From: Pseudoduganella violaceinigra DSM 15887
GTDB taxonomy: Bacteria > Pseudomonadota > Gammaproteobacteria > Burkholderiales > Burkholderiaceae_D
DNA length: 64,000 bases
NCBI RefSeq assembly: GCF_000425385.1
Contig: NZ_KE384359.1
Span: 268,352-332,351, forward strand
Direction of reading: 5' to 3'
The position numbers were made by a program, and so were the translations under genes. Below are positions 1 to 8,388 of this stretch, piece by piece (position 1 is the first letter of the stretch; each line of letters starts with the position of its first letter). The notes beneath the pieces were generated by a model. It was not told the DNA's origin. It was given only the letters and a program-made list of their open reading frames with translations, and searched no databases.

Positions 1-52
1 GGCTTGTAAAGTTAATATCGTAAAACAAAAACTTTAATCATCAAGGAGACTT

Positions 53-2539
53 ATGGATCGTCGGCAGTTTATGAAATTGGGCGGCTTCATCACCGTATCG
101 GTTGCCACCAGCGGCCTGGCAGGCTGCGGCGGCAGTTCTTATACGGCGCCGGCCCCCACCTTGCCGCCAGCCACTGGCAGTAACTGGAAATTCCCGCAAA
201 GCGTTGCCTCGGGCGACCCGCGCGCGGACAGCATCATGCTGTGGACCCGCGTGGTGCCGTCCTCGGTGGACGACGTGGCCTCCCCAAGCGGCAAGAGCGA
301 AGTCTCGGTGCGCCTGCTGGTGACGGCGGCCGACAACGGCGCTTCCCTGGGCGGCAACAAAGCCCTCGACGGCACCGCTGTGGTGGATGTGCAACTGGAC
401 CTGAACCCCGATTTCGACAATACGATTCGCCACAAGGTCACCGGCCTGCAGGCGAACCAGACGTATTTCTACCAGTTCATCGCCGGCGATGTGCGCTCCA
501 ACGTGGCCCGCTTCAAGACGGCGCCGGCGGCCGACGCCAGCGTGGCGCAACTGCAGTTCGCCTACCTGACCTGCCAGGACTGGAGCATCAACCACTGGGG
601 CGCGCTGGACAATATCGCCAAGAACGAGAAGCTGGACTTCATCGTCCACCTCGGCGACTACATCTACGAGACCGTGGGCGAGGCCTTCCAGGCCGGTGCC
701 GTCGAAAAGCGCCACGATGCGCTGACCCTGCCGAACGGCACCTTCAAGAACGGCGTCTCGGGCGCGAAATACGCGACCACCCTGGCCGACTACCGCTACC
801 TGTATAAGAAGTACCGCACCGATGCCCGCCTGCAGGCGGTGCACGAGCGCTTTGCCTTCATTGCGATCTGGGACGACCACGAATTCAGCGACGATTGCTG
901 GGGCGATACCCAGACCTACGCCGAAGGCGAGAAGCACGACACGCCGCGCCGCCGCAGCGCCAACCAGGCCTGGTTCGAATACATGCCGGCTGACGTTGCC
1001 CTGGACAGCGCCGCGACCGGCTTCCAGAACATCAAGATCTACCGCGATTTCCAGTTCGGCAAACTGATGCAGCTGGTGATGACCGACGAGCGCCTGTACC
1101 GCGCCGACCACGTGGTGCCGGAACAGATGGCCAACCCGGCCACCGGCCTGCCGCTGGGCAGTGTCGGCGCGCGCTACCTGGTGGCGCAGGACCTGTACAA
1201 CGGCGTCGAAGCGCAGAAGATGGCCGCCGGCGGCGCCGATCCGCTGTCCGGCGTCAGCATGCTGGGCGCCACCCAGCGCGAATGGTGGAAGTCCACCATG
1301 AAGTCGTCCAGCGCGACCTGGAAACTGTGGGGCAATGAAGTGTCGCTGCTGCGCATGGGCCTGAACGGCACCGACGCCATCGCCACCCTGGTGGCGCTGC
1401 AGGCGATCAGCACCGTCGCTACCAATATCGGTACGACCGCCGTGTCGACCAGCGGCAATGTGCCGGTGGCCGCCGCGATCGTGGGCGCCGTGACCGCCGG
1501 AACCGCGCCTTCGACCGCGCAGGCGGCCGCCATGGCCGTCGCGGCTTCCGCCGCAGGGGGCGGCGACACCAGCGCGCGCACCAACGCGGCGGTGGGCGCG
1601 GGCCTGACCCCGCTGCAGGCCGCGGTGGCGGTACTGGCGTTCGGCCAGGCCGAAGCTTCCGCCAAGATCGGCGGCAGTGCCACCGCGCAGGCGACGGCCG
1701 CGGCCCAGGGTATCGCCATCGGCTTCATCAAGCCGGACGTGCAGGCCAACAAGGCGGCGTCCTCCTTCGTGGCCAGCCAGGCCGCGGCGCTGGGACCTTA
1801 TTTCCGCAAGTTCCTGATCAACTGCGACCAGTGGGACGGCTACAACGCCGAACGCAAGGCGCTGATGTCGCACCTGAAGACCAACAGCATCGGCAATGTG
1901 GTGGCGCTGACCGGCGACATCCACTCCTTCTTCGCCGGCACCGTCAACGACGACTACGACGCAGCCGGCGGCGGCACGCCGGTGATGGTGGACCTGGTGT
2001 CGGCCGGCGTCAGCTCCGACTCCTTCTTCACTTATCTGCGCGACGCCGCGGCGAGCCTGGGCAGTCTGGGCACCCTGGTGTCGCTGCCGCTGGCAGTGCC
2101 GGTGCCTGGTCTTGGCACGGTCAACCTGAACGTCGACCTGCTGGACTACACCATGGGCAAGGCGGCGCCAACCGCCGATTCGCTGGCCGGATCGCTGACC
2201 GTGCAATTGCGCGGCGCGCTGGGCGCGAAAGGCGTGCCGGAAGCGGTGCTCGATGCGACGGTGGACAGCGTGCTGGCAGCCATCAAGGCGGATGCGAGCT
2301 TCAACGCCGCCCTGGTGCCGCTGGCGCAGCAACTGGCGGGCCTGAACAGCAACCCATGGCTGCGCTATGTCAATACCGACGCGCAAGGCTATACGGTGGT
2401 GACGCTGACCCCAGGCTCCCTGGTGGCGCAGTTCAAGCAGGTGAACAAACTGGTTGGCGGCAATGCGCCGGCCAATGTGATCGCCATGGTCGCTTCGGCC
2501 ACCGTCACCGCAGGTAAGGTCGCCGTGTCCGTCGTGTAA
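53..2539 (+). CDS. phoD: PhoD-family alkaline phosphatase/phosphodiesterase, Tat-exported
   Basis: This is a periplasmic or membrane-anchored phosphoester hydrolase of the PhoD family (828 aa). The N-terminus carries a twin-arginine motif (RRQFMK, residues 3-8) followed by a hydrophobic stretch ending in LAGC, so a lipoprotein anchor at about Cys25 is possible. The PhoD N-terminal domain follows (SVASGDP near residue 50). Metal-site motifs are readable in family order: TCQDW near 173, HLGDYIYE near 200, WDDHEFSDD near 273 and TGDIHSF near 620. Between about 430 and 570 lies an Ala/Thr/Val-rich insertion that separates the catalytic motifs and makes the protein longer than common PhoDs. AAGGAG lies 5 bases before the ATG. 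A strong terminator follows, so it is monocistronic. Substrate is not determinable from sequence. Confidence 0.9.
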   Translation: MDRRQFMKLGGFITVSVATSGLAGCGGSSYTAPAPTLPPATGSNWKFPQSVASGDPRADSIMLWTRVVPSSVDDVASPSGKSEVSVRLLVTAADNGASLGGNKALDGTAVVDVQLDLNPDFDNTIRHKVTGLQANQTYFYQFIAGDVRSNVARFKTAPAADASVAQLQFAYLTCQDWSINHWGALDNIAKNEKLDFIVHLGDYIYETVGEAFQAGAVEKRHDALTLPNGTFKNGVSGAKYATTLADYRYLYKKYRTDARLQAVHERFAFIAIWDDHEFSDDCWGDTQTYAEGEKHDTPRRRSANQAWFEYMPADVALDSAATGFQNIKIYRDFQFGKLMQLVMTDERLYRADHVVPEQMANPATGLPLGSVGARYLVAQDLYNGVEAQKMAAGGADPLSGVSMLGATQREWWKSTMKSSSATWKLWGNEVSLLRMGLNGTDAIATLVALQAISTVATNIGTTAVSTSGNVPVAAAIVGAVTAGTAPSTAQAAAMAVAASAAGGGDTSARTNAAVGAGLTPLQAAVAVLAFGQAEASAKIGGSATAQATAAAQGIAIGFIKPDVQANKAASSFVASQAAALGPYFRKFLINCDQWDGYNAERKALMSHLKTNSIGNVVALTGDIHSFFAGTVNDDYDAAGGGTPVMVDLVSAGVSSDSFFTYLRDAAASLGSLGTLVSLPLAVPVPGLGTVNLNVDLLDYTMGKAAPTADSLAGSLTVQLRGALGAKGVPEAVLDATVDSVLAAIKADASFNAALVPLAQQLAGLNSNPWLRYVNTDAQGYTVVTLTPGSLVAQFKQVNKLVGGNAPANVIAMVASATVTAGKVAVSVV

Positions 2540-2560
2540 GCGGCGCCGGCATCAAGGCAG

Positions 2561-2584
2561 GGCGGGCGCGAGCCCGCCTTTTTT
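2561..2584 (+). terminator. Rho-independent terminator after phoD
   Basis: A perfect 7-bp stem (GGCGGGC at 2561-2567, GCCCGCC at 2572-2578) with a 4-base loop is followed directly by six T residues. It ends the phoD transcript and isolates it from the DMT transporter gene. Confidence 0.9.
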
Positions 2585-2626
2585 CGGCCGCCAGCAGGCT
2601 TGGCGGCTTGCCGCTACAATGGTGGC

Positions 2627-3550
2627 ATGGAAATAGCCGCACCGGAACCGCAAGGCAAACGGGCCGCCTACCTGGGCGGGCTGGCCATCGCCATTGGCGG
2701 CGCCGTGCTGTTCTCCACCAAGGCCATCGTGGCCAAGCTGCTGTACCGCTACCAGCTGGACGCCGTCACGGCGGTCGCCTTCCGCATGCTGTTCTCGCTG
2801 CCGGTCTTCGCCGCCATCGCGCTGTGGAAGATGCGCACCGAGGCGCCTTTGCAGCGTGCCGACGCATGGCGCCTGGTCGGGCTTGGCCTGGTCGGCTACT
2901 ACCTGTCTTCCTTCCTTGATTTCCTGGGCCTGCAATACGTCACGGTCGGCCTGGAACGGCTGATCCTGTTCCTGACCCCGACCTTTGTGCTGCTGGCTTC
3001 CGCGCTCTGGCTCAAGCAGCGTATCGGCCGCCAGCAATGGCTGTCGCTCTGTATCGCCTATGCCGGCATCGTGCTGGTGTTCTGCCACGACCTGCAGGGC
3101 GGCAGCGGCAATGTGGCCCTGGGTTCGCTGCTGGTGCTGGGCTCGGCCATGTCCTACGCCTTGTACCTGCTGGCTTCCGGCGAAATGGTCAAGCGCCTTG
3201 GCGCGCTGCGCCTGGTGTCGTACGCCATGTGCGTGTCGAGCGCCGCCTGCATCGGCCAGTTCTTCCTGCTGCGGCCCGCGGCGCTGCTGGTGCAGCCGAT
3301 GCCGGTGTATGGACTGTCCCTGGTCAACGGCATCCTGTGCACCGTGATGCCGGTGTTCATGACCATGACCGCAGTGCAGCGCATCGGCGCCGGGGCCGCT
3401 TCGCAGGCGGCCATGATCGGTCCCGTTTCCACGCTGTTCCTTGGCGCCGTCATCCTGTCCGAACCCATTACCGGCTGGCAGCTGGCGGGAACGGCCCTGG
3501 TGCTGGCCGGTATATATTTGCTGTCGAACGTGAAAGGTGAAGTGAAATGA
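2627..3550 (+). CDS. DMT-superfamily (EamA) permease
   Basis: A 307-aa inner-membrane protein with about ten hydrophobic segments in two repeated EamA halves, typical of drug/metabolite transporters. The first helix begins at AYLGGLAIAIGGAVLF, and the second half carries the usual GAVILSEPITGWQ signature near the C-terminus. I chose ATG 2627 because the upstream TTG at 2600 only adds residues without family resemblance. No Shine-Dalgarno sequence is obvious before 2627, and a TACAAT hexamer at 2615-2620 puts a possible transcript start at the ATG itself, so a leaderless mRNA is possible. The stop overlaps the mgsA start (ATGA), so the two are coupled. Substrate unknown. Confidence 0.85.
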   Translation: MEIAAPEPQGKRAAYLGGLAIAIGGAVLFSTKAIVAKLLYRYQLDAVTAVAFRMLFSLPVFAAIALWKMRTEAPLQRADAWRLVGLGLVGYYLSSFLDFLGLQYVTVGLERLILFLTPTFVLLASALWLKQRIGRQQWLSLCIAYAGIVLVFCHDLQGGSGNVALGSLLVLGSAMSYALYLLASGEMVKRLGALRLVSYAMCVSSAACIGQFFLLRPAALLVQPMPVYGLSLVNGILCTVMPVFMTMTAVQRIGAGAASQAAMIGPVSTLFLGAVILSEPITGWQLAGTALVLAGIYLLSNVKGEVK

Positions 3551-3948
3551 CGCCCCGCATTGCCCTGATTGCCCACGACAAGAAAAAAGACGACATGATC
3601 GCGCTGGCCCGCGAGTACGCCGCCTTCCTGCGCACCTGCAAGCTGTGCGCGACCGGCACCACGGGCGGCCGCCTGATCGCGGAAGTGGGCCTGGTGGTGG
3701 AGCGCAAGCATTCCGGCCCGCTGGGCGGCGACCTGCAGATCGGCTCCATGCTGGTGGAGGGGCATATCGATGCCATCATCTTCTTGCGCGACCCGATGAC
3801 GCCGCAGCCCCATGAACCGGATATCAACGCCCTGGTGCGCTCATGCGACGTGCACAACGTCGCCTGCGCCACCAACCTGGCGACCGCCCACCTGGTGCTG
3901 TCGCAATTGCAGGCCGCCGCGGCGGCACATGGAGAAGGAGCAGCATGA
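3547..3948 (+). CDS. mgsA: Methylglyoxal synthase
   Basis: Cytoplasmic lyase of 133 aa converting dihydroxyacetone phosphate to methylglyoxal and phosphate, the bypass of lower glycolysis. Family motifs are intact: IALIAHDKKK at the N-terminus with the substrate-binding His9, ATGTTGG for phosphate binding around residue 36-42, GGDLQIG with the catalytic Asp near 62, FLRDPM near 80 and the PHEPD segment. Length matches the usual short MgsA. It overlaps the DMT gene upstream (ATGA) and the quinone reductase downstream, so the three are probably co-transcribed. The reductase beside it might deal with reactive carbonyls, but that is inference. Confidence 0.93.
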   Translation: MTPRIALIAHDKKKDDMIALAREYAAFLRTCKLCATGTTGGRLIAEVGLVVERKHSGPLGGDLQIGSMLVEGHIDAIIFLRDPMTPQPHEPDINALVRSCDVHNVACATNLATAHLVLSQLQAAAAAHGEGAA

Positions 3949-4922
3949 TGGTCAAGGCGATTCGCATGTCCCGCACCGGCGGGCCGGAAGTGATGGAATA
4001 CGTGGATGTCGAAGTGGGCGCGCCCGGTCCCGGCGAAGCGACGGTGCGGCATGCGGCCATCGGCCTGAATTTCATCGACGTGTATTTCCGTACGGGCCTC
4101 TACCCGCAGCCGCTGCCGGGCGGCCTGGGCCAGGAAGGCGCCGGCGTGGTGGAAGCGGTGGGCGAGGGCGTGAGCCATGTGCGCGTCGGCGACCGGGTGG
4201 CTTACGCCGGCCGTCCCAACGGCGCCTATGCGCAGGCGCGCACTATGCCGGCCAGCCTGCTGGTGAAACTGCCGGACGCGATCGGCAGCGACACCGCCGC
4301 CGCCATGATGCTGCAGGGGATGACGGTGCAATACCTGTTCCACAGCGCGGCACCGCTCAAGGCCGGCGATACCATCCTGTTCCATGCCGCTGCCGGCGGT
4401 GTGGGGCTGATCGCTTGCCAATGGGCGCGTGCGCTGGGCGTGAACCTGATCGGCACCGCCGGTTCCGACGAAAAGGCGGAGCTGGCGCTGCAGCACGGCG
4501 CGGCGCATGCCATCAACTACAACCGGGAAAATTTCACCGAGCGGGTACGCGACATCACCGGCGGCAAGGGAGTTTCCACCGTATTCGATTCGATCGGCAA
4601 GGATACCTTCATCGGCTCGCTCGACTGCCTGCGTCCGCGCGGCATGATGGTCAGTTTCGGTAATGCCTCCGGCCCGGTGGCCAATTTCTCGCTGGCCGAA
4701 CTGGCCGCGCGCGGTTCGCTGTTCCTGACGCGGCCGGCGCTCGGCAACTATACGTCGACCCGTGCCGAACTTGATGCCTGCGCCCAGTCCCTGTTCGATG
4801 TGGTGGCGCGCGGCGACGTGAAAATCGATATCAACCAGCGCTATAATCTGGCCGATGTGGGACAGGCGCATGGCGACCTCGAGGCGCGCCGCACCACGGG
4901 TTCCACCATCCTTTTACCGTGA
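3945..4922 (+). CDS. NADPH:quinone oxidoreductase (zinc-free MDR family)
   Basis: A 325-aa cytoplasmic medium-chain reductase of the QorA/zeta-crystallin type. The N-terminal GroES-like half contains GLNFIDVYFRTGLYP, a hallmark of quinone oxidoreductases, and lacks the zinc ligands of alcohol dehydrogenases. The Rossmann part has AAAGGVGLIACQWA at about residues 147-160 for NADPH binding. The start ATG at 3945 follows GGAGAAGG at a good distance and overlaps the mgsA stop. It probably performs one- or two-electron reduction of quinones or enones; the physiological acceptor is unknown. Confidence 0.9.
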   Translation: MMVKAIRMSRTGGPEVMEYVDVEVGAPGPGEATVRHAAIGLNFIDVYFRTGLYPQPLPGGLGQEGAGVVEAVGEGVSHVRVGDRVAYAGRPNGAYAQARTMPASLLVKLPDAIGSDTAAAMMLQGMTVQYLFHSAAPLKAGDTILFHAAAGGVGLIACQWARALGVNLIGTAGSDEKAELALQHGAAHAINYNRENFTERVRDITGGKGVSTVFDSIGKDTFIGSLDCLRPRGMMVSFGNASGPVANFSLAELAARGSLFLTRPALGNYTSTRAELDACAQSLFDVVARGDVKIDINQRYNLADVGQAHGDLEARRTTGSTILLP

Positions 4923-4927
4923 GCGAT

Positions 4928-5059
4928 ATGACCGACCAGAACCGCCCAGCCGAAGACGACGACGGCAACCCGAAATTTGGACGCCTGCTGATTGTCCTGT
5001 TGAGCGCCGTGGCGCTGATCGGTCTCATTACCTTTGCCAGCGAAGCCTATTACAGCTGA
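4928..5059 (+). CDS. 43-aa single-pass membrane protein
   Basis: A very short gene 5 bases after the quinone reductase stop. The protein has an acidic N-terminus (TDQNRPAEDDDGNPKFG) and one hydrophobic helix (LLIVLLSAVALIGLITF), ending SEAYYS. Its immediate linkage to the upstream gene suggests the same operon. There is no recognised family; I call it from composition, position and an ATG. It could be a small-protein partner of a membrane complex, but nothing in the sequence says which. Confidence 0.6.
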   Translation: MTDQNRPAEDDDGNPKFGRLLIVLLSAVALIGLITFASEAYYS

Positions 5060-5116
5060 TTGCGAGAAACTAGTTGGTGTCGAGTTTTCTTACACCAATC
5101 TGTTTTGATATACCAA

Positions 5117-5134
5117 TAATAGTTATTGCTATTA
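5117..5134. promoter_or_regulatory. Inverted repeat upstream of PEP-CTERM gene
   Basis: TAATAG at 5117-5122 and CTATTA at 5129-5134 form a 6-bp inverted repeat with a 6-base spacer in an AT-rich stretch. It sits about 46 bases upstream of the sigma-54-like element, the right region for an activator or enhancer site. Short, so chance is possible. Confidence 0.35.
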
Positions 5135-5179
5135 GGAAATTCGATTCCGTTCAATGGTTTACAGCTGAGCTCACGGTTT

Positions 5180-5194
5180 GGGCATTATTCTTGC
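5180..5194 (+). promoter_or_regulatory. Sigma-54-like promoter of the PEP-CTERM gene
   Basis: GGGCAT, five bases, TTGC matches the -24/-12 consensus TGGCAC-N5-TTGC at 8 of 10 positions. The invariant GG (5181-5182) and GC (5193-5194) are separated by exactly 10 bases. The start codon lies 40 bases downstream. In other beta-proteobacteria PEP-CTERM genes are known to be controlled by PrsK/PrsR with RpoN, which makes this reading plausible. Confidence 0.5.
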
Positions 5195-5233
5195 TTGGAT
5201 TCTGCCAATACATTCGAATTCCAAGGAAGAACC

Positions 5234-6001
5234 ATGAAATCTTCTGTGCTGAGCAAGTTATTGCAAGGCTTCGCGGCAGTATTGGTGCTGGCGGCGTCGG
5301 CCCAGGCGTCGCCGATCAACCTGGTCAAGAACGGCGGCTTTGAGACGACATCCCACGGCACCGGCCAGATCGGTTTCAATACCAGCGTGTCCGACTGGTC
5401 GTCGCCGGGCGGCTACAACTTTGTTTTTGCGCCGGGTACGGCCGACACCACCGGCGCCTGGACCTGGTTCAACGGCCCGAACGACCAGGCGTTGACCCTG
5501 TGGGGCGCGCATAACGGCGGCGCCCATGCGCTGGCCAGCAGCGCCAACGGCGGCAACTTTCTCGCCGCCGACGGCGCCTACGGCATCGTCCCGATCCAGC
5601 AAGCCATCAACCTGGTGGTCGGCGAAACTTACCTGCTGAAATTCGAATGGGCCGCTGCCCAGCAATGGGGCTTCCATGGCGACACCAGTGAGAAGTGGAC
5701 CGTCAGCATCGACGGCAACACCTTTGAAACGGCTGCCTACGCCAACCAGAACCACGCTTCCAGCGGCTGGATGCAGGAAGCCTTCTCCTTCACCGCCAAG
5801 ACGACCGGCGGCCTGCTGTCCTTCCTGGCGGCCGGCACGCCCGAAGGCCATCCGCCGTTTTCACTGCTGGACGGCGTGTCGCTGTTCTCGCTCGGCCAGC
5901 CCGACAATGACACGGTGGTGGTGCCCGAACCCGCCGGTCCGCTGATCATGCTGACCGGGCTGGTCCTGCTGGCCTTGGCGCTGCGCCGCCGCCCATCCTG
6001 A
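5234..6001 (+). CDS. PEP-CTERM sorting-domain exported protein
   Basis: A 255-aa secreted protein. It has an N-terminal signal peptide (MKSSVLSKLLQGFAAVLVL, cleavage after AQA near residue 29). A beta-rich body begins NLVKNGGFET and contains many Gly/Asn/Trp residues, reminiscent of DUF642 or carbohydrate-binding jelly-roll domains. The C-terminus has the full tripartite PEP-CTERM signal: VPEPA, a hydrophobic helix and RRRPS. Such proteins are cut by an exosortase and sent to the surface or the polysaccharide matrix. ATG 5234 is chosen because AAGGAAGA precedes it and the signal peptide begins there. A second exosortase locus lies at 55.3-59 kb, but which exosortase processes this protein is unknown. 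Confidence 0.85.
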   Translation: MKSSVLSKLLQGFAAVLVLAASAQASPINLVKNGGFETTSHGTGQIGFNTSVSDWSSPGGYNFVFAPGTADTTGAWTWFNGPNDQALTLWGAHNGGAHALASSANGGNFLAADGAYGIVPIQQAINLVVGETYLLKFEWAAAQQWGFHGDTSEKWTVSIDGNTFETAAYANQNHASSGWMQEAFSFTAKTTGGLLSFLAAGTPEGHPPFSLLDGVSLFSLGQPDNDTVVVPEPAGPLIMLTGLVLLALALRRRPS

Positions 6002-6016
6002 GCCGAAGCGGCCGCC

Positions 6017-6838
6017 TTGGCAGCCATCGCCGAACAGGTCCTGCGGCTGGTGCTCTGGCTGTGCCTGCTGTGCGCCATCTTCCTGCCCCTGGAGCGCCGT
6101 TTCGCGGTGCACCAGGAGGAAGCGGGGGAGCGGCAGCGCTGGCCGGACCTGTTCTATTACTTCGCCAATAGCCTGCTGCCGATGCTGTTGCTGGCCGTGC
6201 CCATGGCGCTGGCCGCGCAGCTGTCGCGCAGCATCGTGCCGGCCGCCGTGCCGACCACCCTGTCGGCATTGCCGCTGGCAGCGCGTCTGCTGCTGGCCTT
6301 GCTGGTCAGCGACCTGTGCGCTTACTGGGCGCACCGCCTGGCCCATCGCTGGCCGCTGCTGTGGCGTTTCCATGCGGTGCACCACAGCCCGACCCATGTC
6401 TATTTCCTGACCAATACCCGCGCCCATCCAGTCGACCTGCTGTTCGTGCGTTTTTGCGGCTTGCTGCCACTGTATGTGCTCGGCCTTGCCGGGCCCAGCG
6501 TGGCCGGTAGCGCTACCCCGGTGGCGGTGATCCTGCTGGGCTCAGTGTGGGGATTTTTCATCCATTCGAACATTCGCGTGCGCCTTGGTCCGCTGGAATG
6601 GCTGCTGTCGACGCCGGCCTTCCACCACTGGCACCATACGCGGCACGAGCATATCGACCGCAACTTCGCCGCCATGCTGCCGCTGCTGGACCGAATCTTT
6701 GGCACCTATTACCTGCCGCGCACCTGGCCTGCCGACTACGGTACCGATACGCCGGTGGCCAGCGACCTGGGCGGGCAACTGGCTGCGCCCTTCGCCCCGG
6801 CCGCGGCATCCACAGCGCTTGACCGGACCGAAAGCTGA
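6017..6838 (+). CDS. Sterol desaturase / fatty acid hydroxylase family membrane protein
   Basis: A 273-aa polytopic membrane di-iron enzyme. The histidine clusters of the family are present: HRLAHRW, HAVHHS and HHWHHTRHEHIDRN, the presumed iron ligands, on the cytosolic face between hydrophobic segments. It probably hydroxylates or desaturates a lipid, perhaps a hopanoid, ornithine lipid or carotenoid; the substrate cannot be read. There is no ATG near the N-terminus, so TTG 6017 is the best start, with only a weak ribosome site. It starts 15 bases after the PEP-CTERM gene. Confidence 0.82.
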   Translation: MAAIAEQVLRLVLWLCLLCAIFLPLERRFAVHQEEAGERQRWPDLFYYFANSLLPMLLLAVPMALAAQLSRSIVPAAVPTTLSALPLAARLLLALLVSDLCAYWAHRLAHRWPLLWRFHAVHHSPTHVYFLTNTRAHPVDLLFVRFCGLLPLYVLGLAGPSVAGSATPVAVILLGSVWGFFIHSNIRVRLGPLEWLLSTPAFHHWHHTRHEHIDRNFAAMLPLLDRIFGTYYLPRTWPADYGTDTPVASDLGGQLAAPFAPAAASTALDRTES

Positions 6839-6849
6839 TTTGCTAGAAT
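6819..6849 (+). promoter_or_regulatory. Candidate sigma-70 promoter of the polysaccharide operon
   Basis: TTGACC (6819-6824) and TAGAAT (6844-6849), 19 bases apart, lie in and just after the end of the preceding gene. The expected transcript start is near 6856, ahead of the glycosyltransferase. The spacer is slightly long. Confidence 0.45.
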
Positions 6850-6891
6850 GGGCCATCGACCATGTTCGCCGACACGGCGGGGGCTTATCCG

Positions 6892-8388
6892 ATGACAGTA
6901 CGACGCTGCTTCATCCTGCAGGTTCTCGCGGTGCTTGCCGGGTGGTGGCTGTCCCTGTCCCTGTCGCTGGCCTTGGCTGCACCTGCGGCGCCGGCGGCGC
7001 AGGCTGAAGCGGCGTTCAGCCTGAGCCCCACCTCGGCCTTCCACAAAAAATCCCAGCGCGGCGATTGGATCGCCATGCGCGACCAGGTCGAATCGCGCCA
7101 TCGCACGGTACTCAGTTCCCGCACGCTGACCATCCTGCTGTACCTGCTATGGGCCGTGATCGCGCTGGTGCTGCTGTACACGGTGCGGCACTACTACTTC
7201 ACCTTCAACCGCCTGTTCGGCAAGCAGCGCCACCCTTATCTCGACGTCGACAGCGGCAACTGGCCGAGCGTGACGGTGCTGGTGGCCGCGCACAATGAAC
7301 AGGCCGTGATTGCCGATTCCCTGCGCGCCCTGCTGGACGTGGACTACCCGCGCGAGCGCCTGCGCATCATGCCGGTCAACGACCGCTCGTCCGACGACAC
7401 GCGCCGCATCATCGACGAGATTTCCGCCGCCAACCCGGGCCGCATCACGCCTTTCCACCGCAGCGAGGGCAAGCCGGGCAAGGCCGCCGCACTGAAGGAC
7501 GCCACGGCGCTGGTCGAGAGCGACATCCTGATCGTGTTCGACGCCGACTATGTGCCCGGCCGCGGCCTGCTGCGCCAGCTGGTGGCGCCTTTCTTCGACC
7601 CGGAAATTGGCGCCGTCATGGGCCGTGTGGTGCCGCTCAATACCGGCAGCAACCTGCTGACCCGCCTGCTCGATATGGAGCGTTCCGGCGGCTATCAGGT
7701 CGACCAGCAGGCGCGCATGAACCTGTCGCTGGTGCCGCAGTATGGCGGTACCGTGGGCGGTGTACGGCGTAGCGCGCTGGAAGCGATCGGCGGCTGGCAT
7801 GAGGATGCCCTGGCCGAGGATACCGACCTGACCTACCGCCTGCTGTTAAGCGGCTGGAAGACCGCCTACCAGAATCGCTCCGAATGCTATGAGGAAGTGC
7901 CGGAAACCTGGCCGGTGCGGGTACGCCAGATCATGCGCTGGTCGAAAGGCCACAACCAGGCCGCCTTCCGCTACGCGGGCGCGCTGCTGGCGAGCGATAA
8001 GGTATCGCTGCGCGAGAAGGTCGACGGCTTGCTGCTGCTGGGCGTATTCGCGATGTCGCCGATCCTGCTGGCCGGCTGGGCGCTGGCCATCATCCTGTTC
8101 TACGCCGATGCCAATCACTGGCTGACCGGGGTGCTGGCGCTGTTCTGCCTGATGTCCTACAGCGCGCTGGGCAATTTTGCCGCCTTCTTCGAGATCGGCG
8201 CCGCCGTCTACCTGGATGGCAGCCGTGAGCGCATCCGCCTGATGCCGCTCAATTACTTCGGCTTCCTGGTCAGCCTGCTCTCGATCACCATCGCCACCTT
8301 CAGGCAACTGGTGTTCGACTGGATCTTCAAGCGCAAGCTGGAATGGGACAAGACCGCGCGCTACCGGCGCCCGGAGCGCGAAGCATGA
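6892..8388 (+). CDS. Processive family 2 glycosyltransferase (polysaccharide synthase)
   Basis: A 498-aa inner-membrane GT2 enzyme of the BcsA/PgaC/YaiP type. After an N-terminal signal-like segment and a first transmembrane helix, the catalytic domain shows VLVAAHNEQAVI, the DxD motif VFDADYVPG near residue 216, EDTDLTYRLL near 309, and the processive QxxRW motif QIMRW starting at about residue 346. Three to four C-terminal helices follow. These features indicate polymerisation and translocation of a polysaccharide. ATG 6892 fits a signal-anchor start; ATG 6862 in frame is an alternative. The stop overlaps the next start. With a UDP-ManNAc-forming epimerase two genes on, an amino-sugar polymer is a reasonable guess. 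Confidence 0.85.
   Translation: MTVRRCFILQVLAVLAGWWLSLSLSLALAAPAAPAAQAEAAFSLSPTSAFHKKSQRGDWIAMRDQVESRHRTVLSSRTLTILLYLLWAVIALVLLYTVRHYYFTFNRLFGKQRHPYLDVDSGNWPSVTVLVAAHNEQAVIADSLRALLDVDYPRERLRIMPVNDRSSDDTRRIIDEISAANPGRITPFHRSEGKPGKAAALKDATALVESDILIVFDADYVPGRGLLRQLVAPFFDPEIGAVMGRVVPLNTGSNLLTRLLDMERSGGYQVDQQARMNLSLVPQYGGTVGGVRRSALEAIGGWHEDALAEDTDLTYRLLLSGWKTAYQNRSECYEEVPETWPVRVRQIMRWSKGHNQAAFRYAGALLASDKVSLREKVDGLLLLGVFAMSPILLAGWALAIILFYADANHWLTGVLALFCLMSYSALGNFAAFFEIGAAVYLDGSRERIRLMPLNYFGFLVSLLSITIATFRQLVFDWIFKRKLEWDKTARYRRPEREA

Noticed and set aside
2592..2620. A full sigma-70 promoter for the DMT/mgsA operon
   Set aside because: Only the TACAAT -10 is convincing; no acceptable -35 hexamer at 16-18 bases upstream.
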